DNA of 39,664 nt from Halochromatium sp. (GTDB lineage Bacteria; Pseudomonadota; Gammaproteobacteria; Chromatiales; Chromatiaceae), in assembly GCA_010912705.1 (NCBI GenBank), contig POWB01000009.1, positions 1-39,664 on the forward strand. The letters run 5' to 3'. Position numbers and translations under genes: made by a program. This document shows positions 1 to 8,693 of this stretch, piece after piece. The first letter of the stretch is position 1. Each line of letters starts with the position of its first letter. Below the pieces are notes generated by a model. It saw only the letters and a list, made by a program, of their open reading frames with translations, ran no database searches and was not told the DNA's origin.

Positions 1-2733
1 CTGATCTCGGTCGCCCAGCGCCTGGCCGGACAGGGCGGCGATCCAGTGATCCAGCTGCAGACCGCCTTCGGTGGCGGCAAGACCCACACCATGCTCGGGG
101 TCTACCACCTGGCCACCCGCCAAGTCGGCACCGAGGCCCTGACCGGCATCCCACCGATCCTCGATGAGGCCGGCATCACGAGCCTGCCCAAGGCCCGCGT
201 TGCCGTGCTCGATGGCATCGCCCTGGCCCCCAGTCAGGAGCTGGTCAAGGACAACGGCCAGAAGGTCACCACGCTCTGGGGCGAGCTGGCCTGGCAACTG
301 CTCGGCGCGGACGGCCTGGCCCTGGTGCGCGATGCCGATGCCGAAGGCACCTCACCCGGCAAGCAGCGACTGATCAGCCTGCTGCAACAGGCCGCGCCCT
401 GCGTCATCCTGATCGACGAGCTGGTCGCCTTCCTGCGCCAGTTCGAGCCCGGCCAGCACTACCGCGCCGGCACCTTCGACTCCAACCTCAGCTTCATCCA
501 GGCGCTCACCGAGGCACTCAAGGCCGTTCCCAACGCCCTCCTGCTCGCCTCGCTGCCGGAATCCGATCTCGAGATCGGCGGCAGCATGGGCCAGCGCACC
601 CTGAACGCGCTGGAGAAGTACTTCGGCCGGGTCGAATCGGTGTGGAAGCCGGTCGCCAGCGAAGAGGCCTTCGAGATCGTCCGCCGGCGCCTGTTCGAGC
701 ATGCTGGCGAGCGCGCCGAGGTCGAGGGCATCGCCCGCCAATTCTCCGACTTCTACCGCGCCCACAGCAGCAAGCTGCCGAACGAGACCCAGTCTAACGT
801 CTACTTTGAGCGCCTCTGCGCCGCCTATCCGATCCACCCCGAGGTCTTCGATCGGCTCTACGAGGACTGGTCGACGCTGGATAAGTTCCAGCGCACCCGT
901 GGCGTGCTGCAGTACATGGCCATCCTCATCCATCGGCTCTGGACGGCGGACAACCGCGATGCGCTGATCCTGCCCGGCTCAATCGCGCTCGACGATGCCA
1001 ACGTGCGCAACAAGAGCATCCACTACCTGCCGCAGGGCTGGGAGCCGGTGATCGAGCGCGAGGTCGACGGCCCGCGCGCCGCCGCCACCGAGATCGACCA
1101 GCAGGACACCCGCTTCGGCAGCGTGCAGGCTGCCCGGCGCGTGATGCGCACCATCTTTCTCGGCAGCGCCCCCGCCGTCGCCGCACAGACCGTGCGCGGG
1201 CTGCAGACCGAGCGCATCCTGCTCGGTGCCGCGCAGCCCGGCCAATCGCTCGGGGTGTTCGAGGACGTGCTCAAGCGTCTGCGCGATCGGCTGCACTATC
1301 TCTACTCCGATCAAGACCGCTTCTGGCTCGACACCAAGCCCAATCTGCGCCGCGAGATGGAAAGCCGCATCCAGCACATCAGCAACAAGGATGAACTCTA
1401 TCCGCTGCTACGCGACAGAGTGCGCGCGGTGTTCGGCTCCAAGCACCAGTTTGCCGGCATCCACGTCTTCACCGCCTCGGTCGACATCCCCGATGACTTC
1501 GGCCAGGGACCGCGCCTGGTCGTGCTCTCGCCCGATGCCGGCTACAGTCGGGTCGACGGTAAGCTCGCCCAGGCGGCAGCGTTCGAGATCCTCACCCAGC
1601 GAGGCGATCAACCGCGCCAGAAGCGCAATCGGTTGCTGTTCCTCGCCCCGGACTTCGACAGCGTCAACCGGCTCAAGGAGACCGGACGCGCCTTCATCGC
1701 CTGGGAGGCCATCCTCGCCGACATCGATGAGGGCAAGCTCAATCTCGACCTCTACCAGGCCAAGCTGGCGAAGAAGCACCGCGACGAGACCGAGAAGACC
1801 CTCAAGCAGTTGGTGCGCGAGACCTACAAATGGCTGCTCGGTCCGGTCGAGGAGTTCCTCAAGGGCCGCCCGCAGCTGAGCTGGGATGCGGTAAGCCTCT
1901 CCACCAACGCCCCCAACCTGATCGCCGAGATCGACAACCGGCTCAAGGACGAAGACTGGCTGGTCACCGAATGGAGTCCGATCCATCTCAAGCGCCTGCT
2001 CGAGACCTGGTACTTCAAGGATGGCATCACCGAGATCAGCGCGCTCAAGGTGTATCACGACTGTTGTCATTACCTCTATCTACCGCGCTTGATCAACGGC
2101 GAGGTGTTTAAGGACGCGATCGCCAAGGGTGTTGCGGGCGAGGACTTCTTCGGCTTCGCCGCTGGCAAGGAGGGCGAGCGCTATCTGGGGTTCATGCTGG
2201 GGCAGAAGGGGCTGGTGGAACTCGACGACTCCTCGCTGCTGATTCAGCGTGAAGCGGCAGTGAGCTACCGCGACCGATTGGAGCAGGAGAAGGCCAAAGC
2301 GGCTGGAGGAACCGCTGGCAGCGACGCGGGCGGTACCACCGAAGGTGATACAGGTGGATCAGACGACAGCGGCAGCAGCGGCTCCAACACCGGAGGTTCA
2401 TTCACGGGTGGAGTTGGTGGAACAGGCACAGGTGGCAGCGGACACACAGTCACGCCTGGTGGTGGAGGAGACGGCGGTAGCGGCACCCCCGCCCCCGCCA
2501 AGACGCAGTTCTACGGCAGCATCGAGGTCGATCCGGTCAAGGCAAAGATGGATTTCGCGCAGATCGTCGATGAGATCATCGAGCAGTTCACCGCCCGGGT
2601 CAGCGTGGACGTCACCATCTCGATCGACATCCAGGCCAAGAGCACGACTGGGTTCGATGAGAACCTGCAGCGCACGATCAAGGAGAACTGCAGTGTGCTG
2701 AAGTTTGGGTCCGCGGAGTTTGAAGGGGAGTAG
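1..2733 (+). CDS. DUF499-family P-loop ATPase, 5' end outside window
   Basis: The reading frame is already open at base 1 and codes for 910 residues, so the true start lies upstream; the GTG at 46 is only the first internal start codon. A Walker A motif (AFGGGKTHT, bases 61-90) and a Walker B motif (CVILIDEL, bases 400-423) mark a P-loop ATPase, and the Gly-rich P-loop ending in KTHT is typical of DUF499 proteins. The ATPase and helical body is followed by a Gly/Ser/Thr-rich linker (about 2305-2500) and a compact C-terminal domain of about 75 residues. DUF499 proteins are known from phage-defence islands, often beside DUF1156 methyltransferases and DUF3780 proteins; such partners would have to lie upstream, outside this window. 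The gene appears intact at its 3' end and is followed by an IS remnant. The family call is fairly secure; a role in defence is inferred. Confidence 0.8.
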   Translation: MISVAQRLAGQGGDPVIQLQTAFGGGKTHTMLGVYHLATRQVGTEALTGIPPILDEAGITSLPKARVAVLDGIALAPSQELVKDNGQKVTTLWGELAWQLLGADGLALVRDADAEGTSPGKQRLISLLQQAAPCVILIDELVAFLRQFEPGQHYRAGTFDSNLSFIQALTEALKAVPNALLLASLPESDLEIGGSMGQRTLNALEKYFGRVESVWKPVASEEAFEIVRRRLFEHAGERAEVEGIARQFSDFYRAHSSKLPNETQSNVYFERLCAAYPIHPEVFDRLYEDWSTLDKFQRTRGVLQYMAILIHRLWTADNRDALILPGSIALDDANVRNKSIHYLPQGWEPVIEREVDGPRAAATEIDQQDTRFGSVQAARRVMRTIFLGSAPAVAAQTVRGLQTERILLGAAQPGQSLGVFEDVLKRLRDRLHYLYSDQDRFWLDTKPNLRREMESRIQHISNKDELYPLLRDRVRAVFGSKHQFAGIHVFTASVDIPDDFGQGPRLVVLSPDAGYSRVDGKLAQAAAFEILTQRGDQPRQKRNRLLFLAPDFDSVNRLKETGRAFIAWEAILADIDEGKLNLDLYQAKLAKKHRDETEKTLKQLVRETYKWLLGPVEEFLKGRPQLSWDAVSLSTNAPNLIAEIDNRLKDEDWLVTEWSPIHLKRLLETWYFKDGITEISALKVYHDCCHYLYLPRLINGEVFKDAIAKGVAGEDFFGFAAGKEGERYLGFMLGQKGLVELDDSSLLIQREAAVSYRDRLEQEKAKAAGGTAGSDAGGTTEGDTGGSDDSGSSGSNTGGSFTGGVGGTGTGGSGHTVTPGGGGDGGSGTPAPAKTQFYGSIEVDPVKAKMDFAQIVDEIIEQFTARVSVDVTISIDIQAKSTTGFDENLQRTIKENCSVLKFGSAEFEGE

Positions 2734-2881
2734 AAAGCATTTTCGAACCAGGGAACGATTCAATAACAAGCGGTGCATCTTTGTGATTGAAGCTACGAAT
2801 CAGTCTGCGCCAAATGCTGGAAAAGCCACCGCGAAGATGCAAGTATACGCCAGCCCTTAGAACACGGATCATCGACCGACC

Positions 2882-4100
2882 ATGAACGATTTTCCCGGCT
2901 ATGATGACGCGCATGAGGAGACGATGCGTCTGTACGCACGCTCGTTGCCAGAAGACCACCGTCGCCGCTACGCAGCGCTGGAGGCGCTGAAGATCGGCTA
3001 CGGCGGCATCGTCTATGTGGCGCGGGTTCTGGGCATGAGTCGGCGCACGCTCTACACCGGTATCCAGGAACTGGAGTCGATAGGTGAAGGCGATCCGCAG
3101 GATCCGCAGCGCCCAAGCGGCGAGGCTCACCGAGTGCGCCGACCCGGCGGTGGACGCCCACCCCTGATCGAGCGTCAGCCCGAGGTGAACGCCACGCTGA
3201 CGGACGTGCTCGACGCGCAGACCGCCGGCAGTCCGACCGACCCCCGGGTGCGGTGGACGGATCTCAATCCAATGCGTCTCACGCAGGCATTGCTCGAGCA
3301 CGGGATCCGAGTCAGTCGCAATACGGCGGCCACCTGGCTCGAGCACTGGGGGTTTCGGCCTCGCGCGCTGCGCAAGGAACTGATCACCGGCGTCGTCGAT
3401 CCAGTGGAACGCGATGCACAATTCCGCCACATCGCCGCCCTGCGCCGCTTGGCGCGGATGAAGGGCGCGCCCGTGTTCAGTGTTGATACCAAAAAGAAGG
3501 AACTCCTCGGGCGCTTGCATCGCCGTGGTCGCGGTGACGGCACCGCAGCGCAAGCGGTCTACGACCATGATTTCCGCCACCTGGCCACCTGGCCACCGGG
3601 CGGCTCATCCCGCACGGCGTCTACGACGTGCGCCTCAACCAGGCCTTCGTCACCCTGGGCACCTCGCGCGAGACCAGCGCCTTCGTCTGTGACGCCATCG
3701 CCCTGGCCTGGGAGACGCACTTCGCGCCGCTCTACCCGAACGCCACCGAACGGCTCCTGCTGTTCGACTGTGGCGGCGCCAATGCCGCCCGGTCGCTCGC
3801 TTCAAAGAAGACCTGATCGCCCTCTCCCAGCGCTTGGGGCTGCGCTTGCGCATTGCCCACTATCCGCCTTACACCTCCAAGTGGAACCCGATCGAGCATC
3901 GCCTGTTCTGCCACATCGAGCAAGCTTGGAGCGGACTCATCCTGGAAACCCCCGAGAGCGCCCTCAAGGCCGTTGAGACCACGCGCACCCAAACCGGCTT
4001 GAAGGTTGTGCGTTCGCATGAGGGTCAATCGTCGCTCTGTTGCGCGTTCCCGGTTTCCAACCGTTCACGCCGGTCGTTGTCGGGTTTGAGGGGGAAACAA
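2882..4100 (+). pseudogene. ISAzo13-like transposase, broken by two frameshifts
   Basis: The transposase is spread over three frames. Frame one (2882 to about 3589) carries an N-terminal helix-turn-helix region and the block VDTKKKELLG. Frame two (about 3598-3795) reads RLNQAFVTLGTS, then LLLFDCGGANAARSL. Frame three (about 3795-4020) carries RIAHYPPYTSKWNPIEHR, the DDE C-terminal block. The first shift is an 8-bp tandem duplication of TGGCCACC at 3582-3597; the second is an apparent 1-base loss near 3795. Homology fades after about 4020 and the right end is only estimated. I could not define terminal inverted repeats. The motifs are those of the ISAzo13 group. The copy cannot encode an active transposase without two corrections. 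It sits between the DUF499 gene and a HAD gene and may mark the edge of an island. Confidence 0.85.
3582..3597 (+). repeat. 8-bp tandem duplication that frameshifts the transposase
   Basis: TGGCCACC occurs twice back to back. Removing one copy joins HDFRHLA directly to TGRLIPHGVYDVRLNQ in the next frame, which restores the family reading frame. The +8 change accounts exactly for the observed move from frame 2 to frame 1. Confidence 0.8.
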
Positions 4101-4116
4101 GACCGGGCTAGCATGA

Positions 4117-5004
4117 TCACTGAGGCTGCTCCCGTTCGATTCCAGCCCGATCGGACGCGACCGCAAGCGACGGCAGAACCCAGGTCGGGCGAACGCCCGT
4201 GGCCGCCCTACCGGAGGCGGGCGCCAATCCGGTACCGACCAAGACCGCATCGATGCCCGCGGCCCGCGCACCGGCGATATCAGTGGCGAGTTGATCGCCG
4301 AGCATCACCAACCGCGTGACACCGAGCTGGCGACGGGCGATCTCAAACAGCGCCGGCGCGGGTTTGCCGAGGCGCATGAAGCCGATGCCCTGATCGGGCC
4401 ACCGCTCGCGGATGATGGCCTCGAGCATTGCCGCCAAGGCCCCGGCTGTGAGGCCAACCCGCCCGGGTGCCACCGGATAGATTAGGTCGGGATTACAGAG
4501 CAACAGCCGCAATGGCAGACCGGCATCGAGCCGACGCAGCAAGAGGCTCGCGGCCAGGTCCATGTGCTCGGGCCAGCGCAGATCCTGCTGATCGGCGATG
4601 ATGAGCGCCTCGGCCTCGAGCGCCTCCTCGAATGGTACTGGGATGATGCCTGCACGCTCGGCATAGCGACGTGCCCCGGCTGGACCTAGGACTAAGGCCC
4701 GCACACCGGAAAGATCACCACTGACCTGCGGCTCGGCCAATAGCGAGCCCGAGGTCAGGATGCGCTCAGCCGGGATCGACAGTCCCAAGGTGGCGAAGGT
4801 CTCACTGAGCTCCTCGGGTAGACGACTGGCGGCATTGGTGAGCACCCGCCAAGGACAGCCGATGCGCTCCAACTCCTCGAGCAAGGCGGCCGCACCGGGC
4901 AGGGCACGCTCGCGATCGACCAGCACGCCATAGGCATCGAGCAGGAAGCCCTCGTAGCGGGCACGCAGCGAGGGCAGGTCAATCAGGGGTGCAAGGTCTG
5001 TCAT
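4117..5004 (-). CDS. HAD superfamily (class IIA, NagD-like) hydrolase
   Basis: The 295-residue protein shows the HAD motifs in order: motif I LLDAYGVLVD (residues 21-30, nucleophile Asp23), motif II VLTNAAS, the motif III lysine in LGKPAP, and motif IV MLGDQLATDIAGA. The cap region between motifs II and III fits subclass IIA, which contains NagD-type nucleotide and sugar phosphatases. The second motif I position, usually the general acid/base Asp, is Tyr25. Some HAD-IIA proteins carry an aromatic residue (Trp) there, so this may be a subfamily trait rather than loss of function. The ATG at 5004 gives a normal N terminus. The stop lies just past the right end of the transposase remnant, so the C terminus (about the last 25 residues) could have been altered by the insertion. 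Substrate unknown. Confidence 0.85.
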   Translation of the reverse strand: MTDLAPLIDLPSLRARYEGFLLDAYGVLVDRERALPGAAALLEELERIGCPWRVLTNAASRLPEELSETFATLGLSIPAERILTSGSLLAEPQVSGDLSGVRALVLGPAGARRYAERAGIIPVPFEEALEAEALIIADQQDLRWPEHMDLAASLLLRRLDAGLPLRLLLCNPDLIYPVAPGRVGLTAGALAAMLEAIIRERWPDQGIGFMRLGKPAPALFEIARRQLGVTRLVMLGDQLATDIAGARAAGIDAVLVGTGLAPASGRAATGVRPTWVLPSLAVASDRAGIEREQPQ

Positions 5005-5390
5005 GGGCGTCTCGCCTGGAGTGATCCCGTATCATCGTCGAACTGTCCACATGCGGTCGATCACGATCATCGCTGCTTTGACAGCCTGGCGGCGGTACCG
5101 GCACTGATAACAGGCAGCTCTTCTCGCGTACCCTCATGACCTACATCCATCCTGTTCACATCCACACCTACTCCGGCATCGCCTTCGACCTGCGCGATCC
5201 GCACCGACCGAGGCGGCACGTGCGCAGGCCTTTGTCGCCGCTCTCTCGGCGCTGCTGCTGATAAGCGGGAATCGCGAGCTCGGCAACGCGATTGGCGCCC
5301 TGATCGGGCTGCGGCCGCTCGATGCCGAGGCGCTGGAACGACTAATCCTGGGCTGAGACCGGGGCTGATCACAGGGCTAAGCGGCTCTGA
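5005..5390. other. Intergenic stretch with a possible gene remnant
   Basis: No intact gene fits here. On the plus strand, 5136 to about 5200 reads MTYIHPVHIHTYSGIAFDL, and a different frame ending at the TGA at 5354-5356 reads ALSALLLISGNRELGNAIGA and onward to ALERLILG. Both look like real protein rather than shadow sequence, and together they suggest a short gene that has lost its middle or suffered a frameshift. The first segment faintly resembles the IHTYTG start of some HD-domain phosphohydrolases, but this is too weak to name the gene. Confidence 0.3.
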
Positions 5391-5639
5391 TCAGAGCTGA
5401 TCCTGCGCCTCCGGCTCGACATTTGGCGCATCGTTTAGGATCTCCAGCCCCTCTTGGGGGGAGACAGCCATTGCCCGCAGTTTTGCAAGATAGGCCATCT
5501 GTTCGCGCATCAAGAGACCTTCGCGAATGATGTCGGCGTACAGCCGATTCTCCGAAACGCCGAGCTGCTTGGCCAAGGCGCGGGCACGCTCACGTTCCGC
5601 GTCGTTTAATCTCAGGGGAAAGGACCTGTGTTTGTGCAT
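5391..5639 (-). CDS. Ribbon-helix-helix type antitoxin
   Basis: This 82-residue protein has the RHH layout: a short basic N-terminal strand (SFPLRLN), helix A (DAERERARALAKQLG), and helix B with the SEN turn (SENRLYADIIREGLLMREQ), followed by a tail that could wrap the toxin. Its start overlaps the stop of the upstream PIN toxin as TGATG, so the two are translationally coupled, with toxin first and antitoxin second. RHH proteins of this kind normally bind operator DNA as dimers and neutralise PIN RNases. Because the partner toxin has lost its N-terminal catalytic part, this may now be a relic or a free-standing repressor. The start at 5639 is the only ATG that gives a complete RHH fold. Confidence 0.7.
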   Translation of the reverse strand: MHKHRSFPLRLNDAERERARALAKQLGVSENRLYADIIREGLLMREQMAYLAKLRAMAVSPQEGLEILNDAPNVEPEAQDQL

Positions 5640-5945
5640 CAGTGATCTCTCAACGTCAGGATCTCTGCGGGTCGCGCAACCTGGACGCCGGCGAATCGCC
5701 GCTCTGCCTGACGAAAATCGCGGATGTTGTGGGTGACGATGGTGCAGGGACTGGCTGCAATGGCGATCTCCAACACGAAGTTATCGTTCTCGTCTGGCAG
5801 GTTGGGGCGCCATAAATAGTGAACAGACACCTCGTCAGCGATGCCGACATAAGCCGCGAGAAAGCAATCCACAGCCGCCGCGTCCAATCCTGTCGCCCTG
5901 AGATGCTCCTCTCGCAGCAACACCTCCCGGTACTCCGCAACCATG
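5639..5945 (-). pseudogene. PIN-family toxin (COG1569-like), N terminus missing
   Basis: The preserved part reads MVAEYREVLLREEHL, a helical region, LPDENDNFVLEIAIAA, CTIVTHNIRDFRQAE and VARPAEILTLRDH. These match the middle and C-terminal parts of PIN-domain toxins, including the acidic DENDN motif. The usual first strand with the catalytic Asp (VLDTNV type) is absent. Upstream of about 5945 the DNA instead codes, in another frame, for the N terminus of an IS1595-type transposase. An open frame continues to an ATG at 6028, but residues encoded above 5945 read as out-of-frame IS sequence. PIN enzymes need the N-terminal Asp for Mg2+-dependent RNA cleavage, so this is probably inactive. An in-frame ATG (MVAEY) could still give a short truncated product. 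Confidence 0.7.
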
Positions 5946-6059
5946 TTGATTGCCGCAGCTTGGGCAGACGAACCCCTTGGGCCAGCGCCAGTCCTCGAGC
6001 GTTTGTGCGCACTGCTCCTCGGTCCCATAGTCCGATAGAAACTGCTTCAGATTCATCAT
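5945..6059 (-). mobile_element. IS1595-family transposase, N-terminal fragment
   Basis: From the ATG at 6059 the frame reads MMNLKQFLSDYGTEEQC, then LEDWRWPKGFVCPSCGN. This is the characteristic start of IS1595-type transposases, with the first half of the zinc-ribbon (CPxCG). Homology stops within a few residues of CPSCGN and the sequence passes into the PIN toxin in another frame. Only about 38 codons survive. The precise junction near 5945 is estimated from where each protein stops making sense. No inverted repeat was identified. Confidence 0.75.
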
Positions 6060-6272
6060 ATCCGACCTGTTGTCCTCCTTGCATCAGGAGTTGGTATGAG
6101 CTTTGACAGAAATCGCCTAATGCCCCTGGCTAGAACATTCGCGGATCTTTACCTTCCCAACGAGTAGCTTTAGCCTGGAGCTCGGTTAAGGCTATGCCTG
6201 ATTGTGTATCCTTCTGTGTGCCTGTCGTGAGCAGGCATTCTTGAACTTAAAATATTTAAAAGTCATACACTT

Positions 6273-6770
6273 ATGAAAAACAGTAGACCTGTACGTGTGC
6301 TTTTCTGTTGCATGGGCAATATCTGCAGATCGCCAACGGCACAAGGTGTTTTCACCAAGCTGGTGATCGAGGAGGGCCTTACGCATCTGATCGAGATCGA
6401 TTCGGCCGGAACTCATGCTTATCACGTGGGTGAGCCACCAGATCGGCGTGCGCGCGAGACAGCGCAGCGGCGGGGCATCGATCTTTCGCGTCAGCGCGCT
6501 CGGCGCGCACTGGCCGAGGACTTCGAGCTGTTCGATTATGTGCTAGCCATGGATCAGGACAACCTGAGGGCGCTAGCGGCCCTCTGTCCGCCAGGCTACG
6601 AGGAGCGGCTGCGGTTGTTCATGGATTACGCGCCGCATCTGGAGAGCCGCGAGGTGCCAGATCCCTATTACGGAGGGGCTAACGGTTTTGAGGCGGTTTT
6701 CGATATGGTCGACGAGGCGGCGCGTGGGCTGCTGGAGGCGATTCGTCGCGAGCGCTTCAGCCCTGGCTAG
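6273..6770 (+). CDS. Low-molecular-weight protein tyrosine phosphatase
   Basis: At 165 residues this has the usual length for the LMW-PTP family. The CX5R phosphate-binding loop is CMGNICRS (Cys13 nucleophile, Arg19), followed by SPTAQGVF, and the general acid lies in VPDPYYGG (Asp130). These enzymes hydrolyse phosphotyrosine in cytoplasmic or tyrosine-kinase substrates and often control exopolysaccharide export. No Wzc-type kinase or polysaccharide operon is next to it, so the partner is unknown. It stands alone on the plus strand, convergent with the deacetylase gene, their stop codons overlapping at 6767-6770. The upstream sequence is AT-rich (TTAAAATATTTAAAA at about 6245) and may hold the promoter; no clear Shine-Dalgarno sequence precedes the ATG. 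Confidence 0.93.
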   Translation: MKNSRPVRVLFCCMGNICRSPTAQGVFTKLVIEEGLTHLIEIDSAGTHAYHVGEPPDRRARETAQRRGIDLSRQRARRALAEDFELFDYVLAMDQDNLRALAALCPPGYEERLRLFMDYAPHLESREVPDPYYGGANGFEAVFDMVDEAARGLLEAIRRERFSPG

Positions 6771-7522
6771 GATCGAGCTGCGCCGATTAGGCTGTTGTAG
6801 TCGATGGGCTTAATCGACCGCGACAGGTCGTGTTTGAGATCATCGGCTAGCCGCAGTGCGAGGTCACCCGGATGGATACCAATGCGGATGGGCAAACTGC
6901 GGCTTCGAATCTGGTGCCAGTTCCAACGATTCCAAAGACGCAGGATTGGGGCGCGCAGTGCAGTGTCGGCCTCGTAGCCCAAGAGGGGGAGGGGTTGGAA
7001 ACGCTCGGTCGCGCTCTCAATGACCCCCTCGAAACGTTCGTAAAGAGGAAATGGGCAGTGGTCGCGAAGCTCTGCGGGCGAGATGCGACCCATGGCCCAA
7101 GCCGGTGGTACATAGAGCGCTGGTGGCTGCAGACCCTGCTCACCAAACCAGGCGTGGCAGCGATTGATCAGCGCGATGATGCCAGCTGTGTCGAGCGCTA
7201 GATGCTCGGCAACTTGGCGCGACAACAAGAGACTGTGCGCCCGATGGTAGAGTCCGCTGATACGCTCGGCCTGATGCCGCCAGCCATGGCCGGCCAGGCT
7301 GTAGCCGGCACGCTCTAGACTTCGCAGGGTTTCAATCCCCTTGCGGCTCCAGTTGCGACCGGGGACGACCAGTAGGGTGACCGGCGCTAGCTGATGCTGT
7401 TCGAGTTGCTTGAGGAGCTTGCGCACGGCAGGCATGGTCTCTGGCATCAGGTCATGCACTGAGATCAAGGCCTTTGGTAAGGACGCATCAGTGACTAGGG
7501 TGAAGCGATCAATGGCCTTCAT
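6767..7522 (-). CDS. DUF2334-type polysaccharide deacetylase-like protein
   Basis: I chose the ATG at 7522 (MKAIDRFTLV, 251 residues). It overlaps the end of the glycosyltransferase gene by 14 bases, whereas the longer open frame would overlap it by 101 bases and adds an unlikely Cys-containing leader. Family-typical motifs are SVHDLMPET (Asp24, metal-site type), AGHGWRHQ (paired histidines) and IGIHPGDL near the C terminus. DUF2334 belongs to the NodB-like carbohydrate esterase fold; members are predicted metal-dependent deacetylases, although few have been tested. It is the last gene of a sulfotransferase - GT4 - deacetylase operon, so it may remove N-acetyl groups from the same glycan or glycolipid. 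Fold and metal site are well supported; substrate is inferred. Confidence 0.82.
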   Translation of the reverse strand: MKAIDRFTLVTDASLPKALISVHDLMPETMPAVRKLLKQLEQHQLAPVTLLVVPGRNWSRKGIETLRSLERAGYSLAGHGWRHQAERISGLYHRAHSLLLSRQVAEHLALDTAGIIALINRCHAWFGEQGLQPPALYVPPAWAMGRISPAELRDHCPFPLYERFEGVIESATERFQPLPLLGYEADTALRAPILRLWNRWNWHQIRSRSLPIRIGIHPGDLALRLADDLKHDLSRSIKPIDYNSLIGAARS

Positions 7523-8693
7523 ACTGCTCGATGCCTTGCGGGTCTTGGTCACGCAGTACTGACAGCCAATGCCGCAGGTTGCGATCATTGATCTCTCGCG
7601 CTGCCTCACGTCCCAGTGCGGCCTTGCGCTCGAGAATGCCCTGGTCCATGGCGCAGACGCGCATCAACGCGCTCGAGAGCGCCTCGTCGTGACGCATCTG
7701 AAACAGGGCGCGATTGAGCTGGTCCCAGCTCAGGATGCCGCACTGCGATGAGACCACCACGAGGCGACCGCGGGCCATGGCCTCTAAGGCAATGGTGCCA
7801 AATGATTCGATCGTTGACGGCAGTACTAAGAGATCGGTGCGGTCGATCAGAGGCCGGATCTCTTGGCGTCGTACCCAGCCAACGTACTCGAGGTTTGGCA
7901 GACGTGCGGCCTCTTGCTGCACCCAATCACGCAACGGGCCATCACCAGCGATCTGGAAATGGAGCCCGGGCAGAACTGTCGCGGCCTCGATCACAGCACC
8001 GAGGTTCTTCTCTGGGGCCAGCCGCCCCGCGAACAGCACCCGCTCGATATGGGGGCGCAGCGGGCTGACTGGTGCATCGAGAAAGTGCTTCGGTATCGGG
8101 GTGCCCATCAGGCCAACATGAGTCGCACCGATCGAGCGCGCCACATCCAGCATCTCATCGGAATTGGCCAAGACGAGATGGCTGGCCTTGAACAGCGCAC
8201 GATGGCAGCTGTTCAGATAGGTTTGGGCCAGGACACCAAACAGCCGCCAATGATGATTGAGGGCGGCCAGACGCTCGAAATGGGTGTGGAAGCCAACCAC
8301 CAACCGCGCCTGTGAACGGCGCGCGAACAGCAGACCAAGTATCGCATAGGGGCCTGGCGTTGGGATGATGATGGCATTCGGATCGAGACGCTTGAGTCGC
8401 CGGCCGATTAGCTGTGGCCTTGGGATCAGGAAACGTTGGGTTGGATCGCCCGGCATGGGCATCGCCAGGCCACCATGCCATCGACCGGCTCGATAGCGCG
8501 GCGAGATCAGCTCAATCTTGGCGCCAGCGGCCTTCAGATGCTCGGCGAGATCGCGATAGTAGGTGCCGACACCATTACGCTCTGGTGCAGCGTCGGAAAC
8601 GATCGCCACGCGTAGCCCATGCGCATCAGGGATGGGTGCCTGATCTGGCTCGATGTCCGATGTCGGCGGCGGCGTCTGTGAGGAGATCAGCAT
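7509..8693 (-). CDS. GT4-family glycosyltransferase (mannosyltransferase-like)
   Basis: The protein of 394 residues has a GT-B fold. The N-terminal domain begins VAIVSDAAPERNGVGTYYRD (residues 29-48), with the Gly-rich acceptor loop. The C-terminal nucleotide-sugar domain starts with VLFAGRLAPEKN (219-230) and contains the EX7E motif ESFGTIALE (Glu296 and Glu304), diagnostic for retaining GT4 enzymes. Overall it resembles GDP-mannose or UDP-glucose dependent transferases that glycosylate lipids. The first 25 residues form a Pro-rich extension. The gene overlaps the upstream sulfotransferase by 7 bases and the downstream deacetylase by 14, so the three are co-translated. The donor sugar cannot be read from the sequence. 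Confidence 0.9.
   Translation of the reverse strand: MLISSQTPPPTSDIEPDQAPIPDAHGLRVAIVSDAAPERNGVGTYYRDLAEHLKAAGAKIELISPRYRAGRWHGGLAMPMPGDPTQRFLIPRPQLIGRRLKRLDPNAIIIPTPGPYAILGLLFARRSQARLVVGFHTHFERLAALNHHWRLFGVLAQTYLNSCHRALFKASHLVLANSDEMLDVARSIGATHVGLMGTPIPKHFLDAPVSPLRPHIERVLFAGRLAPEKNLGAVIEAATVLPGLHFQIAGDGPLRDWVQQEAARLPNLEYVGWVRRQEIRPLIDRTDLLVLPSTIESFGTIALEAMARGRLVVVSSQCGILSWDQLNRALFQMRHDEALSSALMRVCAMDQGILERKAALGREAAREINDRNLRHWLSVLRDQDPQGIEQYEGH

Noticed and set aside
352..933. Minus-strand frame opposite the DUF499 gene
   Set aside because: Antisense to a clear P-loop ATPase and typical of GC-rich third-codon bias.
4101..4319. Extension of the transposase frame into the HAD gene
   Set aside because: Beyond about 4100 the frame runs antisense through the HAD C terminus; it is not IS protein.
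7523..7609. Longer deacetylase start with a Cys-containing leader
   Set aside because: It would overlap the glycosyltransferase coding region by about 100 bases, and the added residues match the antisense or shifted reading of that gene.
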